Of a DNA stretch of 15,096 bases, positions 13,686-15,096 are shown one piece after another (the first letter of the stretch is position 1; each line of letters opens with the position of its first letter). Below the pieces are notes generated by a model, which was not told the DNA's origin, did not search any database, and worked only from the letters and a program-made list of their open reading frames with translations. The position numbers and the translations under genes are program-made. Source of the DNA: CAYYOS01 sp964473355 (lineage in GTDB: Bacteria > Pseudomonadota > Gammaproteobacteria > Burkholderiales > REEB80); contig CAYYOS010000055.1 of assembly GCA_964473355.1 (NCBI GenBank), forward strand, positions 1 through 15,096. The letters are read 5' to 3'.

Positions 13686-15096
13686 ATGAAGTTAGCTATC
13701 GCACAAATAAATGTCACCGTGGGTGATTTAGCGGGCAACGCCGCGAAAATTTTGGATTACGCGAACCAAGCTAAGGCCCAAGGCGCTAGCCTGATGCTCA
13801 CGCCTGAACTGGCGCTGGCCGGTTATCCACCTGAAGACTTATTACTGCGCGCCGGATTTTATGTCGCTTGCCGGGAAACGCTGCAGCAACTGGCGAGCGC
13901 GATTCATGGCATTACGGTGGTCGTTGGTCATCCTCATGAGGAAAACAAACTGCGTTATAACGCGGCCTCGGTTATTCAAGATGGCAAGATTATCGCCACT
14001 TACTATAAGCTACGCTTGCCTAATTACGGCGTGTTTGATGAAGTACGTTATTTTACGCCAGGTACCGATCCTTGCGTGTTTACCGTGAGGGATACGCAAT
14101 TTGGCATTAATATTTGCGCGGACATTTGGGAGACGCCCGCGGCTTCCTGCGCCTTGGGTGCGGGTGCGCAGGTGCTGTTGGTGTTAAATGCTTCGCCTTT
14201 TCATATGGACAAACATGCCGCGCGTTATGAGGTCGTGCGTGAACGCGTCGCCGAAACCGGCGTCGCCATCGTCTATACCAATTTAGTCGGCGGCCAAGAT
14301 GAGCTTGTGTTCGATGGCGCATCGTTCGTAATGAACCGAGCCGGGGAAATCTGCTTGCAACTACCCGCTTTTGAGGAAGCCCTGGGCATCGTAGAGATAG
14401 TTAAAACCGAGCCGCGGAAAATAAAATTGCCCAAGCCCTTATCTTTAATAGCCAGCATTTATCGCGCGCTGACCTTGGGCGTGCAAGACTACGTCGAGAA
14501 AAATGGCTTTCCTAATGTGGTACTGGGGCTATCCGGTGGCATAGATTCGGCGCTTACTTTGGCGATTGCGGTAGACGCCCTGGGTGCGGCACGGGTCAGT
14601 GCTGTGATGATGCCCTCTCCTTATACCGCAGCGATGAGTGTAGCTGATGCGAGTGAAATGGCCACTAATTTGCAGGTGTCCTACAGCGAAATACCCATAC
14701 AGGATTTGCTGGAGGGTTATATAAAAGCACTGGCGCCGCAATTTAGCGGGACCCGAGCCGATACGACGGAAGAAAATTTGCAAGCGCGCATTCGTGGAAA
14801 TTTGCTCATGGCGCTGTCCAACAAGTTTGGCGCAATTGTGTTAACAACTGGCAATAAAAGTGAGATGGCGGTGGGTTACGCCACCCTTTATGGGGATATG
14901 GCGGGCGGTTTCGCGGTACTAAAGGATGTGCCGAAAACCATTGTTTATCAGCTCGCGGAGTACCGAAATAGCCTATCTGCCGTGATTCCAGAGCGTATCA
15001 TCACCCGCCCGCCCAGCGCGGAATTAAAAGCCGGGCAAACCGATCAAGATACCTTGCCACCCTATGAAATATTAGATGGCATTATGGAAGCTTATG
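13686..15096 (+). CDS. nadE: Glutamine-dependent NAD+ synthase (partial, runs off the right edge)
   Basis: The open frame has 470 codons and no stop before the window ends; family members of this two-domain type have about 540 residues, so roughly 70 are missing. The N-terminal nitrilase-type amidase domain (1 to about 250) has the triad glutamate E41 (TPELALAGYPPEDLL), lysine K108 (YYKLRLPNYGVFDE) and cysteine C144 (INICADIWE). It frees ammonia from glutamine. The C-terminal synthetase domain has the pyrophosphate-binding loop SGGIDSA (283-289) and LTTGNKSEMAVGYATLYGDMAGG, which binds ATP and deamido-NAD. Together these make NAD+ in the last step of its synthesis. The residue after C144 is alanine where many homologues have glutamate; this is not a catalytic residue. 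The ATG lacks a clear ribosome site, but no other in-frame start fits the conserved MKLAIAQINVTVGD start. Confidence 0.96.
   Translation, partial: MKLAIAQINVTVGDLAGNAAKILDYANQAKAQGASLMLTPELALAGYPPEDLLLRAGFYVACRETLQQLASAIHGITVVVGHPHEENKLRYNAASVIQDGKIIATYYKLRLPNYGVFDEVRYFTPGTDPCVFTVRDTQFGINICADIWETPAASCALGAGAQVLLVLNASPFHMDKHAARYEVVRERVAETGVAIVYTNLVGGQDELVFDGASFVMNRAGEICLQLPAFEEALGIVEIVKTEPRKIKLPKPLSLIASIYRALTLGVQDYVEKNGFPNVVLGLSGGIDSALTLAIAVDALGAARVSAVMMPSPYTAAMSVADASEMATNLQVSYSEIPIQDLLEGYIKALAPQFSGTRADTTEENLQARIRGNLLMALSNKFGAIVLTTGNKSEMAVGYATLYGDMAGGFAVLKDVPKTIVYQLAEYRNSLSAVIPERIITRPPSAELKAGQTDQDTLPPYEILDGIMEAY

Noticed and set aside
1..15096. Mobile element, CRISPR, phage or tRNA content
   Set aside because: No transposase-like or integrase-like frame, no regularly spaced repeats, and no cloverleaf-like segment could be seen in the gaps, all of which are under about 165 bases.

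Overview
This window looks like an ordinary chromosomal segment of a gammaproteobacterium. It shows no mobile element, CRISPR array, tRNA or rRNA gene, or phage signature. The taxonomic call rests on the rpsO-pnp gene order, a DksA with the full four-cysteine zinc finger and acidic coiled-coil tip, and an ABC-F protein that aligns from end to end with my memory of E. coli YbiT. A CbbY-type phosphatase hints at a lineage with autotrophic or one-carbon metabolism, but that is only a hint. Coding density is high and no gap exceeds about 165 bases.

Layout from left to right. Positions 1-2253 hold the end of rpsO followed by pnp, the classic ribosome/RNA-decay operon on the + strand. Two tandem inverted repeats separate pnp from a convergent minus-strand block. 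That block, read in its own direction (6547 down to 2305), encodes a small membrane-anchored FxLYD-like protein, a TehB-like SAM methyltransferase, a PhnD-like periplasmic binding protein, and a membrane GGDEF-EAL protein with an extracytoplasmic sensor region. The last two form a plausible cyclic-di-GMP sensory pair, since no transporter genes accompany the binding protein. At 6740-8167 a secreted DUF4139 protein is transcribed divergently from the block, behind a candidate promoter that carries a palindrome in its spacer. It ends 12 bases from the end of the convergent ABC-F gene (ybiT-like, 8180-9832), which lies downstream of dksA (9944-10366) on the same strand.

Positions 10530-11294 encode a CbbY-like HAD phosphatase, divergent from dksA. 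Its 3' end overlaps by 36 bases the end of a convergent three-gene minus-strand operon: FemAB-like acyltransferase (PF04339/DUF482 type), DUF302 protein, and a lipoprotein with a HExxH zinc-peptidase motif. Finally a glutamine-dependent NAD+ synthase starts at 13686, divergent from that operon, and runs off the right edge.

Most genes are housekeeping or stress-related (RNA turnover, translation rescue, stringent response, NAD synthesis). The parts with the least settled biology are the binding protein plus GGDEF-EAL pair, the FemAB-like/DUF302/metallopeptidase lipoprotein operon, the FxLYD/methyltransferase pair and the DUF4139 protein. I did not find convincing evidence of a wholly new system. 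All family assignments are from recognition of motifs and remembered sequences, not from database searches.
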